Source: Clostridia bacterium
GTDB taxonomy: Bacteria; Bacillota_A; Clostridia; Christensenellales; Aristaeellaceae
Direction: 5' to 3'
Length of the DNA: 33,326 nucleotides
Assembly (NCBI GenBank): GCA_017399225.1
Contig: JAFQEB010000089.1
Span: 1-33,326, forward strand
The notes below the pieces were generated by a model that was not told where the DNA came from, ran no database searches, and was given only the letters and a program-made list of their open reading frames with translations. This document shows, one piece after another, positions 7,668-15,494 of this stretch (positions within the stretch are counted from its first letter, which is position 1; each line of letters begins with the position of its first letter). The position numbers and the translations under genes are program-made.

Positions 7668-9242
7668 TTATTTGAACAGGCATACACCACCAGCCGCGGA
7701 TTCGCGATCGTCGTAGGTGCTGAGAATACGGCCTGTTGTGGTGATGGCGTAGGTGACATTTTCACCGCCGCCAACTGCTGCGGCGTTTTGCCAATTAGCG
7801 GCATCGAGGATGTTTCCTTGGAAGCCTGTCGAAACGCCTGATACAACAAGCGAGCCATCAGATTTGAAGCCGATGATTGAAGATGGCGTAGCAACCACAT
7901 GGACGATTTCCGACCAGTGATCCACATTTGTTTTGCCGAAGCTTTTCAGTTGACCATTGGAGCGGATGATAACGCATTGATAGCCAGAAGCAACGAGTTG
8001 CTGTGGATTTTTCCAATTTGCAGCACCTTCGTGTCCATCCCGTTGTCCGGCGAACAGTATTTCTCCTGCATCTGTGACAGCCAACGAGCAGTACACACCA
8101 GCTTCGATATCTGTGACATTCTTCCAATTATGGACACGCGTGCTTCCGCTGGCGTTATACCCGGCAGCCACCACTGTTCCGTCTGCTTTTCGCCCCAGTA
8201 CATGGGAACTGCCCGCGGCAAGTTCCACAATGCTTGACCAGTCGGACACATCGCACTCTCCATAGAGATTCGGGCCGGAGGCTACAACAGTGCCGTTGGA
8301 TTTTAACCCATAATAAATATCAGCTCCGCCGCATTCGATTGCAACAATGTCCTTCCATGCAGAAAAAACAGATTGAGTGGATATGTGGTATTGATCATGG
8401 CCAATAAAGAATACCGTGCCATCCTCCTTCAGGAAGAGGGCGCCGTTCAAGCCAGCCGCAATACAGCCGTCACCGGCACGCATGGCTTTGATGCGGGCAT
8501 CGCTGTAATCTCCAGCGTGCAGGTAATTGTAGAAGGCGTCTCGCACATTGCCTTTGGCATAGGCCGTCTCAGCAAGCTGATAGTATTCCATTGCTGTCAT
8601 TGAGGGGGTGTTCGTAGGCTTCGGTGTGGGCTCCTTGGTGGGCTTCGGGGACGGCGTTTTAGTTGACGACGGCGTTATAGTCGGCTTCGGCGTCGGCGCC
8701 TTGGTAGGCTTGGGCGTAGGCGTAATGACCTTCAGCTCCTTATACCGGCTCAGCGCATCAAAGAAGCGGGGGCACTGTTTGTAGCAGGCAGCGGCTTCAG
8801 CGTACTGCTTCCGGGCTTCGTATGCCCTGCCGGAAACATACAGAGCCAGATCATCCACACTGCGGATACAGGCGTACTTTTCCTGAAAGTCGGCGCTGGA
8901 AATGAATTCATTGAATTCCTTGCTGGTAGTCTCCTGCAGGAAGTGCACCCACTCCTCTGCATCGGACAGCCGGCCAGCTTCCAGGAAGGTGAGGATCTCC
9001 ACATACTGGGAGAACTCGTAGCTGTACTGGTAATCAATCTCTACCAGACGCTTGTGCAGCTTGTTGATGTTTACCTGTGCATCGGATTTGTCGCTCAGAT
9101 ACAAATTCAGCAGCTCAATACTCTCCCAGTAGGCGTCCCTGGGCGTCAGTTCCTCTGCATGTGCGGATGAGCAGACGGGAACACAGAAGATAAGCAACAG
9201 CAAGATAATCAGCAATGTGCGTAGGTGTTTTGTATTTCGCAT
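7668..9242 (-). CDS. Secreted paralog 4: helical domain, Pro/Lys/Thr linker, RCC1-like propeller
   Basis: This 524-residue protein starts at the ATG preceded by GGAGGTTTCC. A signal peptide (LIILLLLIFCVPVCSSAHA) leads to EELTPRDAYWESIELLNLYL and the shared helical domain, ending with FFDALSRYKELK. A linker of PTPKPTK units spans about residues 170-215. A short TPR-like hairpin (YYQLAETAYAKGNVRDAFYN) follows. The last 260 residues contain repeated SNGTVVASG, ADGTVVAAG, AGEILFAG, NGQLKSFG and DGSLVVSG units, typical of RCC1/alpha-tubulin-suppressor-like beta propellers. These propellers usually bind partner proteins. It is the first gene of the four-gene minus-strand array 9242-3445; I could not identify a convincing promoter upstream of it. 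Confidence 0.84.
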   Translation of the reverse strand: MRNTKHLRTLLIILLLLIFCVPVCSSAHAEELTPRDAYWESIELLNLYLSDKSDAQVNINKLHKRLVEIDYQYSYEFSQYVEILTFLEAGRLSDAEEWVHFLQETTSKEFNEFISSADFQEKYACIRSVDDLALYVSGRAYEARKQYAEAAACYKQCPRFFDALSRYKELKVITPTPKPTKAPTPKPTITPSSTKTPSPKPTKEPTPKPTNTPSMTAMEYYQLAETAYAKGNVRDAFYNYLHAGDYSDARIKAMRAGDGCIAAGLNGALFLKEDGTVFFIGHDQYHISTQSVFSAWKDIVAIECGGADIYYGLKSNGTVVASGPNLYGECDVSDWSSIVELAAGSSHVLGRKADGTVVAAGYNASGSTRVHNWKNVTDIEAGVYCSLAVTDAGEILFAGQRDGHEGAANWKNPQQLVASGYQCVIIRSNGQLKSFGKTNVDHWSEIVHVVATPSSIIGFKSDGSLVVSGVSTGFQGNILDAANWQNAAAVGGGENVTYAITTTGRILSTYDDRESAAGGVCLFK

Positions 9243-9376
9243 GGAAACCTCCACCGTGCAAAGTAGAATTTAGATTAATATTCTGCATCGAAATAGAAAA
9301 TCCTTCTACTACATGCTTGGCACAAGCGGAAAACTGCAGGAACGCCGTTGAAAGCGCACATTTCCCCCTCTCCACC

Positions 9377-9405
9377 TTTACAAACGCCCTCCAAACCGCT
9401 AAAAT
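9377..9405 (+). promoter_or_regulatory. Promoter of the beta-galactosidase gene
   Basis: TTTACA (9377-9382), a 17-base spacer and TAAAAT (9400-9405), about 50 bases before the start codon. This 212-base gap separates divergent genes. Confidence 0.6.
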
Positions 9406-9454
9406 AGGTACAGGAGATCCGATCTGCAACATCATCGATAGGGAGGTATCCCCC

Positions 9455-11467
9455 ATGACCTTCACCCCCAAATTCCCGACCTTCCTGCACGGCGGCGACT
9501 ACAACCCCGACCAGTGGCTGGACCGCCCGGACATCCTTGACCGCGACGTGGAGCTGATGCAGGCGGCGCATGTCAACTGCGTGTCCGTGGGCATTTTCTC
9601 CTGGGCGCGCCTGGAGCCGGAGGAGGGCGTCTACGATTTTGAGTGGCTCGATCAGGTGATCGACCGGCTATGGAAGGGCGGCATCCATGTGATTCTGGCC
9701 ACGCCCTCCGGTGCGCGTCCTGCCTGGATGGCACAGAAATACCCCGAGGTCCTGCGCGTGAACGACCACTACCAGCGTTATCACTTCGGCGCGCGCCACA
9801 ACCACTGCCTGACCTCCCCCGTGTACCGCCGCAAGGTGCACGAGATGGACACGAAGCTGGCCCAGCGCTATGCCGACCATCCGGCGGTCATCATGTGGCA
9901 CCTGTCCAACGAGTACTCCGGCTCCTGCTGGTGCGAATTGTGCCAGGAGAAGTGGCGCGGCTGGCTGAAGGACAAGTACGGCACCCTCGAGAAGCTCAAC
10001 CAGGCCTGGTGGACCAGCTTCTGGGCCCACCGCTACACCGACTGGAGCCAGGTCGAAGCCCCCGGCGGCCTGGGCGAAACGAGCACCAACGGCATGTACA
10101 TCGACTGGCAGCGCTTCTCCACCTGGCAGTGCAAGACCTTTATGATGGCCGAGCGCGACGCGGTACAGGCCGTGAACCCGAACCTCAAATGCACCGCGAA
10201 CCTGATGGAGCGCTTCTGGGATTACGATTACTTCGACCTCGCCGAGGGCATGGACGTGGTCTCCTGGGACAGCTACCCCATGTGGCATTCCGGCGATGAC
10301 GTGGCCCGTGCAGCGGAGTTCGCCATGAACCACGACATCATGCGCTCCCTGAAGGATCAGCCCTTCTTCCTGATGGAATCGACCCCCTCCCAGGTCAACT
10401 GGAAACCCGTCAACAAGCTCAAGCGCCCCGGCATGCACCTGCTGTCCTCCATGCAGGCGGTGGCCCACGGCAGCCAGAGCGTGATGTACTTCCAATGGCG
10501 CAAGGGCCGCGGCGGCGCGGAGCAGTTCCACGGCGCGGTGGTGGATCACGACGGCCGCGGCGACACCCGCGTGTTCAGGGACGTGACCAGCGTGGGCACG
10601 GGCCTCGAGGCCATTCAGCCCCTCTACGATCAGGAAAAGCGCAAAGCCGAGGCCTGCATCATCTTCGACTGGAGCAACTGGTGGGCCGTCGATTACGCCC
10701 AGACCGGTCAAAAGGGCAACATGCAGTACTTCGACAGCGTTAACATGCACTACCGCAGCCTCTGGGAGCAGGGCGTGAACGTCGATTTCCGCGACACGCG
10801 CGAGGGCACCGATCTCAGCGGCTACAAGCTGGTCATCTGTCCGATGCTGTTCATGATGAAGGAGAGCTTCTCCGAGAAGCTCCGCGCCTTTGTAGCCGGC
10901 GGCGGCACGCTGCTTCTGACCTACTTCTCCGGCGTGGTGGACGAGACCGGCAATGCCTGGCTGGGCGGCGCGCCCCACAACCTCGTAGATGTGATCGGCG
11001 TGCGGGCTACCGAGCTGGACGCCCTCTTCCCCGAGGATCAGCAGGCGCTGCTGCTGGGCGGCAAGGCCTACAAGGTGACCGAGCTGTGCGAGATCCCCGA
11101 AATGCACGGCGCGATGCCCCTGGGCGAGTACGCCGAGGACTTCTACGGCGGTATGCCCTGCCTGACGAAGAACCGCTTCGGCCAGGGCCAGGCCTACTAT
11201 CTGGCCGCGAAGGTGGAGCAGTCCGGCCTGGACGCCGTCTATGGCGCCATCGCCCAGGAGCTGCAGCTGAGCACCGCGCTGCCGGACGAGCTGCCCCGGG
11301 GCGTCATCGCCACCGAGCGGGGCGGGGCCGTCTTCCTGCAGAACTACTCCGGCAAGGCGCAAACCGTGACCCTGGGCGGCGAGTACACCGACCTGCTCAC
11401 CGGCAAAGCGGTCACCGGAACATTTGACTTTGCCGTCAACGGCGTGATGGTGCTGGTCAAGGCATAA
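9455..11467 (+). CDS. Beta-galactosidase, glycoside hydrolase family 42
   Basis: The 670-residue enzyme has the GH42 layout: it starts FLHGGDYNPDQW, typical of the TIM-barrel N-terminus, followed by the family signature WARLEPEEG. The acid/base is E153 in WHLSNEYSG and the nucleophile E308 in FFLMESTPSQ. The zinc-binding cysteines known in this family are present as C118 plus a C-x-C-x2-C cluster (C158, C160, C163). A trimerisation-type middle domain and a small C-terminal beta domain follow. It hydrolyses terminal beta-galactosides and, lacking a signal peptide, acts in the cytosol on imported sugars. The ATG at 9455 follows AGGGAGG; longer readings upstream cross the promoter. A terminator lies just downstream. 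No transporter or regulator of a sugar operon accompanies it here. Confidence 0.95.
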   Translation: MTFTPKFPTFLHGGDYNPDQWLDRPDILDRDVELMQAAHVNCVSVGIFSWARLEPEEGVYDFEWLDQVIDRLWKGGIHVILATPSGARPAWMAQKYPEVLRVNDHYQRYHFGARHNHCLTSPVYRRKVHEMDTKLAQRYADHPAVIMWHLSNEYSGSCWCELCQEKWRGWLKDKYGTLEKLNQAWWTSFWAHRYTDWSQVEAPGGLGETSTNGMYIDWQRFSTWQCKTFMMAERDAVQAVNPNLKCTANLMERFWDYDYFDLAEGMDVVSWDSYPMWHSGDDVARAAEFAMNHDIMRSLKDQPFFLMESTPSQVNWKPVNKLKRPGMHLLSSMQAVAHGSQSVMYFQWRKGRGGAEQFHGAVVDHDGRGDTRVFRDVTSVGTGLEAIQPLYDQEKRKAEACIIFDWSNWWAVDYAQTGQKGNMQYFDSVNMHYRSLWEQGVNVDFRDTREGTDLSGYKLVICPMLFMMKESFSEKLRAFVAGGGTLLLTYFSGVVDETGNAWLGGAPHNLVDVIGVRATELDALFPEDQQALLLGGKAYKVTELCEIPEMHGAMPLGEYAEDFYGGMPCLTKNRFGQGQAYYLAAKVEQSGLDAVYGAIAQELQLSTALPDELPRGVIATERGGAVFLQNYSGKAQTVTLGGEYTDLLTGKAVTGTFDFAVNGVMVLVKA

Positions 11468-11478
11468 TCCCATATATC

Positions 11479-11514
11479 AAGCGCAGGCTGCTGACGAGGC
11501 ATCCTGCGCTTTTT
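11479..11514 (+). terminator. Terminator after the beta-galactosidase gene
   Basis: A perfect 9-bp stem (AAGCGCAGG at 11479-11487, CCTGCGCTT at 11503-11511) runs into a T-run ending at 11514. It abuts the -35 box of the next gene. Confidence 0.9.
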
Positions 11515-11515
11515 G

Positions 11516-11565
11516 TTGACAAAAGTACGGTTTTCATGCTACAATCAATTTGATTCAATTGATTG
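11516..11565 (+). promoter_or_regulatory. Promoter with OhrR-like operator before the glutathione peroxidase gene
   Basis: TTGACA (11516-11521), an 18-base spacer and TACAAT (11540-11545) form a good promoter. Overlapping the -10 box is a 24-bp imperfect palindrome, CAATCAATT-N6-AATTGATTG (11542-11565). AT-rich palindromes of this size (TACAATT-type) are the known operators of OhrR, and an OhrR-type gene follows at 12149. Binding here would block RNA polymerase until oxidation releases the repressor. Confidence 0.75.
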
Positions 11566-11593
11566 CGTCAAATCAAAAAGGGGAGTGAACGAC

Positions 11594-12067
11594 ATGGAGA
11601 TCTATGATTTCAGGATGAAGACCGCCGCTGGAGAAATGACGGATCTTTCTTTCTGCCGCGGAAAGGTGCTGCTGATCGTCAATACGGCCACGGGCTGTGG
11701 ATTTACACCCCAGTATGAAGGGCTCGAGGCGCTGCACCGCAAGTATCACGATCAAGGGCTGGAAATCCTCGACTTCCCGTGCAACCAGTTTGGCCATCAG
11801 GCTCCGGGCACGGATGAGGAGATCGTCTCCTTCTGCCAGCTGAATTACCAGACCAGCTTCCCGCAGTTTGCCAGGATCGAGGTCAACGGCGAGAACGAAG
11901 CGCCGCTGTATACCTTTCTCAAAGAGCAGAAGGGCGGGGTGCTGGGCAGGCGGATCAAATGGAATTTCACAAAATTCCTGGTAGATCGTCAGGGCTGCGT
12001 CGTGGGCCGCTATGCTCCGATGGTTGAGCCGGACCGGCTGGAATCAGAGATCGCAGAATTATTATAA
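11594..12067 (+). CDS. Glutathione peroxidase family protein (thiol peroxidase type)
   Basis: This 157-residue protein belongs to the glutathione peroxidase family, which reduces hydrogen peroxide and organic hydroperoxides in the cytosol. The active site is NTATGCGFTPQYEGL with a cysteine (C35) instead of selenocysteine, together with FPCNQFGHQAPGT and KWNFTKFLV, which supply the conserved Gln and Trp. C81 in IVSFCQLNY fits the resolving cysteine of thioredoxin-dependent members, so the electron donor is more likely thioredoxin than glutathione. The ATG at 11594 follows AAGGGGAG; the upstream extension reads through the promoter. The operator at its promoter and the OhrR-like gene 81 bases downstream indicate peroxide induction. 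Confidence 0.93.
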   Translation: MEIYDFRMKTAAGEMTDLSFCRGKVLLIVNTATGCGFTPQYEGLEALHRKYHDQGLEILDFPCNQFGHQAPGTDEEIVSFCQLNYQTSFPQFARIEVNGENEAPLYTFLKEQKGGVLGRRIKWNFTKFLVDRQGCVVGRYAPMVEPDRLESEIAELL

Positions 12068-12073
12068 CTACTA

Positions 12074-12136
12074 TTGCAAAATCCGGCAGCTTGAGTTATA
12101 ATAGCACTTGATGGAATAACGTCTGTTATCATCAAG
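12074..12136 (+). promoter_or_regulatory. Promoter and inverted repeat before ohrR-like gene
   Basis: TTGCAA (12074-12079), a 17-base spacer and TATAAT (12097-12102). A 30-base interrupted palindrome, CTTGATG...ATCAAG (12107-12136), lies right after the start point and reaches into the ribosome binding site (AAGGGAG, 12134-12140). It could be a repressor site for autoregulation or a hairpin limiting translation. Confidence 0.65.
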
Positions 12137-12148
12137 GGAGACGATCTG

Positions 12149-12586
12149 ATGAACGAGAAGAACTACGACGCCCTGCTGCTGGAAAATCAGCTGTGCTTTC
12201 CGCTTTATGCCTGCTCGCGGGAGGTGATCAAGCGCTACCGTCCCTATCTGGAAAAGCTGGGCCTGACCTACACCCAGTACATCGTGCTGATGGTGGTCTG
12301 GCAGGAAGGGACGATCAGCGTGCGTGACCTGGGCCGGCGGCTGCACCTGGATTCCGGCACGCTGACCCCGGTGCTCAAGCACATGGAGCAGAGCGGGCTG
12401 ATCACTCGCCGCCGCTGCAGCGCGGATGAGCGCGTACTGCTGGTGACCATCACCGAAAAGGGCATGACCCTGCGGGAGGATGCGGTGGAGATCCCCGCGA
12501 AGCTGGCAGGCTGCGCCAGGCTGGACAGCGAGGAAATGCAGACGCTGCACCGCCTGCTGAGCAAGATCCTGAACGCGGATGCGTGA
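12149..12586 (+). CDS. ohrR: OhrR-type MarR family peroxide-sensing repressor
   Basis: The 145-residue protein is a MarR-family winged-helix regulator of the OhrR subgroup. Its N-terminus, LENQLCFPLYACSREVIKRY, carries the reactive cysteine (C16) used by OhrR to sense organic hydroperoxides, followed by LGLTYTQYIVLMVVW, the usual tyrosine-containing segment. The DNA-recognition region is DLGRRLHLDSGTLTPVLKHM and the wing contains DERVLLVTITEKG. OhrR represses DNA while reduced and releases it when C16 is oxidised. The usual target, ohr, is absent; here the peroxidase gene immediately upstream carries the matching palindrome. The gene has its own promoter and ends before a hairpin at 12647-12673. 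Confidence 0.92.
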   Translation: MNEKNYDALLLENQLCFPLYACSREVIKRYRPYLEKLGLTYTQYIVLMVVWQEGTISVRDLGRRLHLDSGTLTPVLKHMEQSGLITRRRCSADERVLLVTITEKGMTLREDAVEIPAKLAGCARLDSEEMQTLHRLLSKILNADA

Positions 12587-12620
12587 GTACGCATGATGAG
12601 GACGTTCCAAAGCATTGACA

Positions 12621-12670
12621 TTTCCCGAAGCTTTTGACACACTGCAGCCCCCATTCCGACAGGGATGGGG
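12621..12670. repeat. Array-end repeat, copy 2
   Basis: Second copy of the element at 3381-3430: TTCCCGAAG-CTTTTGACACACTGCAG followed by a CCCCCATTCC/GGGATGGGGG hairpin. It lies between the OhrR-like gene and the end of the convergent secretion series. Confidence 0.75.
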
Positions 12671-12678
12671 GGCTTTCT
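12647..12678 (+). terminator. Hairpin terminator between convergent genes
   Basis: GCCCCCATTCC pairs with GGGATGGGGGGC around a short loop and is followed on the plus strand by TTTCT. It would terminate the OhrR-like gene, and as a strong hairpin may also end the long minus-strand transcript coming from the other side. Confidence 0.65.
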
Positions 12679-12727
12679 CACACGAAAACAGGGCCTGCAT
12701 CGCGCAAGCCCTGTTTCTTTATGCCTG

Positions 12728-14221
12728 TTATTGCAGATCTCTGTAGCGGTAGTAAGTGATCGTCTTGGTACCGGCAGGTTCCTGCACCTTGGTTTCATTC
12801 CACCAATAGCCCTTGTAGAAGGTATAGGTCTTACCATTGACCGTTCTGGTTCCTGCAACGCTCAAGGGAGCATCTGTTGTCTTGTAGTCCCAGTAGGCGG
12901 TCTTCTCATCGCTGTAGATAGAGGAGTTATACAGCACCACAGGAGAATTATACCAAACGCCCTTAGTCGTCCAGTAATGCCACTTGTTGTACTTATACTT
13001 CGTTACATACGTCGTTTCTTCCTCCACCTTGGTTTCCACCTGGCGGGTGCTGCTGGAGGAAACCGGCGTGGTGCTCCAGCCGCTCCAGGATCCCCAGACC
13101 TGCGGCTTGGGCGTTACCGGCACGGGCGTGACAGGCGCTGCCGTCACCGGCTTATTCCCGCCAGAGTTACCATACTGAGCCGTCACGCTGACCTCCGCAG
13201 AGGTCGCGCTGCGAGAGTTATTTTCCGCCGCAACGTAATAGGTGTAGCTGTTGCCGCCAGAAACCGCGTTATCAAAGTAGTAAGTCTCTTTCGTGGTTGT
13301 AACGCTGCGCCAGTTTCCGCCATCACGGCGATACACTGTGTAGCTTGCCCCAGCGAAGGGAGCATCCCAGTTCAAACGGATATAGTCATTCACCGGGGAT
13401 GCAGAGAGGTGGAACGTCGCCGGAGCCTGCGCAACCGTAACAGCAGGAGCTTCCGTCACCTTTGCGGGCTTATCCACCGGTCGGGGCGTATGGCCTGCCT
13501 TCTGCATCTGCTGGCTTGCCACATCATACAGCGACTGAGCCGCTGCCTGATCAGCGTAACCATACTCCAGCAGATACTGCGCATTTTCCATGGCCTTGGC
13601 ATAATTGCCCGCCTTGAACTGATCCCGTGCTTCATTGAAGATCACATCCAGATCAACCCGCAGCCCCTTGAAGCGCTCCATGGCGTCAAAGAACTTAAGG
13701 CAGCGCTGATATTTTTCGGAAGCAGCAGCCTGATTGCCGGCTTTCTCATCCTTGCGTGCTGCCACATACAGCTCCATCTCCTCCAGGCCGCGGATGGAGG
13801 TGTAGGGATAGTCCTCAGCCTTCAGCATCTCGCCGAACTCCGGATAGAAGCCCAGCACCGTCAGCCAGCTGGAAGCCTCATTATAGTTTTCCTCTTCCAG
13901 GTAAACCATGATCTGCGCATACAGGGAGTATTCCATGCTGAACTCGTAATTGGGCAGCGCATCGAACAGCTCCCACAAAATGCTGGGATTGGGTGCAGAA
14001 TCCTTCTCCGCACGCATGTACAGCTCCAGCAGCTCCACAGCTTCCTCATAGAGGTGTCCAGGAGCGATTTCCCCCGCCCGGTACTGTGCCAGCAGCCCGT
14101 TGGCCGTCTGATCTGCCGGGGAAAGCTCCTCCGCCAGGGCAGCCGCCGGCAACATGGCCAGCAGCAGCACCAAGATAGTACTCAGAAGTTTTTTCATGCT
14201 GATGAACTCGTTTTTTCTCAT
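12728..14221 (-). CDS. Secreted paralog 5: helical domain, FN3, WxxWSxW domain
   Basis: The 497-residue protein ends the long minus-strand series. After a signal peptide (MLPAAALA/EELSP) comes the shared helical domain, here about 20 residues longer near its start (EEAVELLELYMRAEKDSAPN) with a conserved end (QFKAGNYAKAMENAQYLLEYG). A fibronectin type III domain lies at about 265-350 (YIRLNWDAPFAGASYTVYRR), then a short Pro/Val/Thr linker, and from about 376 the same C-terminal domain as paralog 1 (WGSWSGWSTTPVSSSSTRQ, ending TYYRYRDLQ). I choose the ATG at 14221 because AAGGAGG lies nine bases upstream; an internal ATG at 14197 (MKKLLS) is possible and would shorten the signal peptide. It is separated by 40 bases from paralog 6. 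Function unknown. Confidence 0.84.
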   Translation of the reverse strand: MRKNEFISMKKLLSTILVLLLAMLPAAALAEELSPADQTANGLLAQYRAGEIAPGHLYEEAVELLELYMRAEKDSAPNPSILWELFDALPNYEFSMEYSLYAQIMVYLEEENYNEASSWLTVLGFYPEFGEMLKAEDYPYTSIRGLEEMELYVAARKDEKAGNQAAASEKYQRCLKFFDAMERFKGLRVDLDVIFNEARDQFKAGNYAKAMENAQYLLEYGYADQAAAQSLYDVASQQMQKAGHTPRPVDKPAKVTEAPAVTVAQAPATFHLSASPVNDYIRLNWDAPFAGASYTVYRRDGGNWRSVTTTKETYYFDNAVSGGNSYTYYVAAENNSRSATSAEVSVTAQYGNSGGNKPVTAAPVTPVPVTPKPQVWGSWSGWSTTPVSSSSTRQVETKVEEETTYVTKYKYNKWHYWTTKGVWYNSPVVLYNSSIYSDEKTAYWDYKTTDAPLSVAGTRTVNGKTYTFYKGYWWNETKVQEPAGTKTITYYRYRDLQ

Positions 14222-14261
14222 TCCTAAGTTCCTCCTTATTTTCATTTGCTCTTCCATGTCG

Positions 14262-15458
14262 TTAAATAGTCCACCCATCATCGGATCCAGACCCATCATC
14301 ATATTCAAAGTCCCAATCGATTTCTCCGTCGCCACCTATGGTGAAATCTGCTTCTCCACCCGTGTCAGAGTCACCCTGGTCGCCGATCGTAAATCCCCAG
14401 TCAAAATCATCATCGCCGCCTATTGTTGGCGTAGCAACCGCCGGTGGCTGAGTAACAGGGGCCTGCGTAGGCGTCGGAGGCTCTGCTGTGGGTGCGGCTG
14501 TGGCCGCCTGCGTTTTCTTCTCTGCCACGCAGTAGACGTCCGTCTGCTGGGAGCGGGCAATCACCACGTCACCCTGCAGAGCTTCCACGATGTAGCCATT
14601 GTAGATACCCACATAGCAGTTCCGGTCATAATAGCCTGCCTTCTGCTGTTCCGCGATCAGCACCATTTCACCCTGCCGGCCGCGGGAGCGGTACAGGCGG
14701 TAGCCGTCCGCTCCGGGCACTGCGTCCCAGGACATAGCAGCGCTGGTGCCATTGTAGAAGCCCTTGAGCTGCATGTTTTTCACCTGAGCCTGGGGCCTCG
14801 GAGTTTCCACTGCCATCGTCGGCTGTACCTCCAGCTGCGCCTTCGCCATATCGTGGATCGGCTGCGCCTGGGTATAACCGTAGCTCAGCAGGAATTCCGT
14901 ATTGGCAAGAACCTGCTCGTAGTCGCCGTCTGCCAGCAGCTGCAGCGTTTGTGCAAACATACCGTCCAGTGAGGCGCCAAGAGCCATGAAGCGTGTCATG
15001 CTGTCATAGAAACTCAGGCAATGCTGATATTTCTCCGCTGCCACAGTCATATCTCCCTGAGCCTGCGCAACGCGACCCTCATAATACAGGCGCATCTCTT
15101 CCGGCGCACGAATGGAACTGTAAGGGTAATCCTCCGCCTCCAGCATATCAGCGAAGTCCGGATAGAGCATCAGCACATCAAGCCATACCCCTGCCTGTTG
15201 ATAATCCTCCCGCGCAAGGAAATCCATGATCCGTGCGTAAATGAGAAACTGTATACTGTACTTGTACGTCCTCAACCCCTCGAAGCCTTCTATCAGCTTC
15301 TGGATGTCCACAGGGCTTTCCTCATCAGCAAGCATGTACAAATCAAGAAGCTCAACGTATTCCGTATACGCTTCCTCTTTTGTCATTTCCTCCGCAAGCG
15401 AAAGAACCGGCGGCAACACCATCAGGCACGCAAGGATCAAAGCCAGACATTTTTTCAT
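14262..15458 (-). CDS. Secreted paralog 6: helical domain, FN3, acidic C-terminal tail
   Basis: This 398-residue protein has a signal peptide (VLPPVLSLA/EEM) and the shared helical domain starting EEAYTEYVELLDLYM and ending near residue 215. An FN3-like domain at about 226-313 (GFYNGTSAAMSWDAVPGADG, YRLYRSRGRQGEM) is almost identical to that of paralog 7 at both protein and DNA level. A Pro/Thr/Ala linker leads to an acidic tail of about 50 residues rich in Gly, Asp and Trp (DDDFDWGFTIGDQGD). The tail has no obvious anchor and might bind cations or a positively charged surface. It follows paralog 7 by 36 bases, with a GGGAGG site. Function unknown. Confidence 0.83.
   Translation of the reverse strand: MKKCLALILACLMVLPPVLSLAEEMTKEEAYTEYVELLDLYMLADEESPVDIQKLIEGFEGLRTYKYSIQFLIYARIMDFLAREDYQQAGVWLDVLMLYPDFADMLEAEDYPYSSIRAPEEMRLYYEGRVAQAQGDMTVAAEKYQHCLSFYDSMTRFMALGASLDGMFAQTLQLLADGDYEQVLANTEFLLSYGYTQAQPIHDMAKAQLEVQPTMAVETPRPQAQVKNMQLKGFYNGTSAAMSWDAVPGADGYRLYRSRGRQGEMVLIAEQQKAGYYDRNCYVGIYNGYIVEALQGDVVIARSQQTDVYCVAEKKTQAATAAPTAEPPTPTQAPVTQPPAVATPTIGGDDDFDWGFTIGDQGDSDTGGEADFTIGGDGEIDWDFEYDDGSGSDDGWTI
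14512..14776 (-). repeat. FN3-coding duplication, copy 1
   Basis: About 265 bases nearly identical to 15715-15979 (offset 1203), coding for the FN3-like domain. By eye there are roughly ten differences, mostly silent. The flanking helical-domain sequences are much more diverged, so the block was duplicated or converted recently. Confidence 0.9.
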
Positions 15459-15494
15459 GTCCGTTTTCCTCCCATCGTTTTTCTACCACGCAAA

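Noticed and set aside
9668..11473. Minus-strand open frame of 601 codons opposite the beta-galactosidase gene
   Set aside because: Shadow frame of a high-GC gene; translation rich in His, Gly, Val and Ala without domain features, while the plus strand has complete GH42 catalytic motifs.
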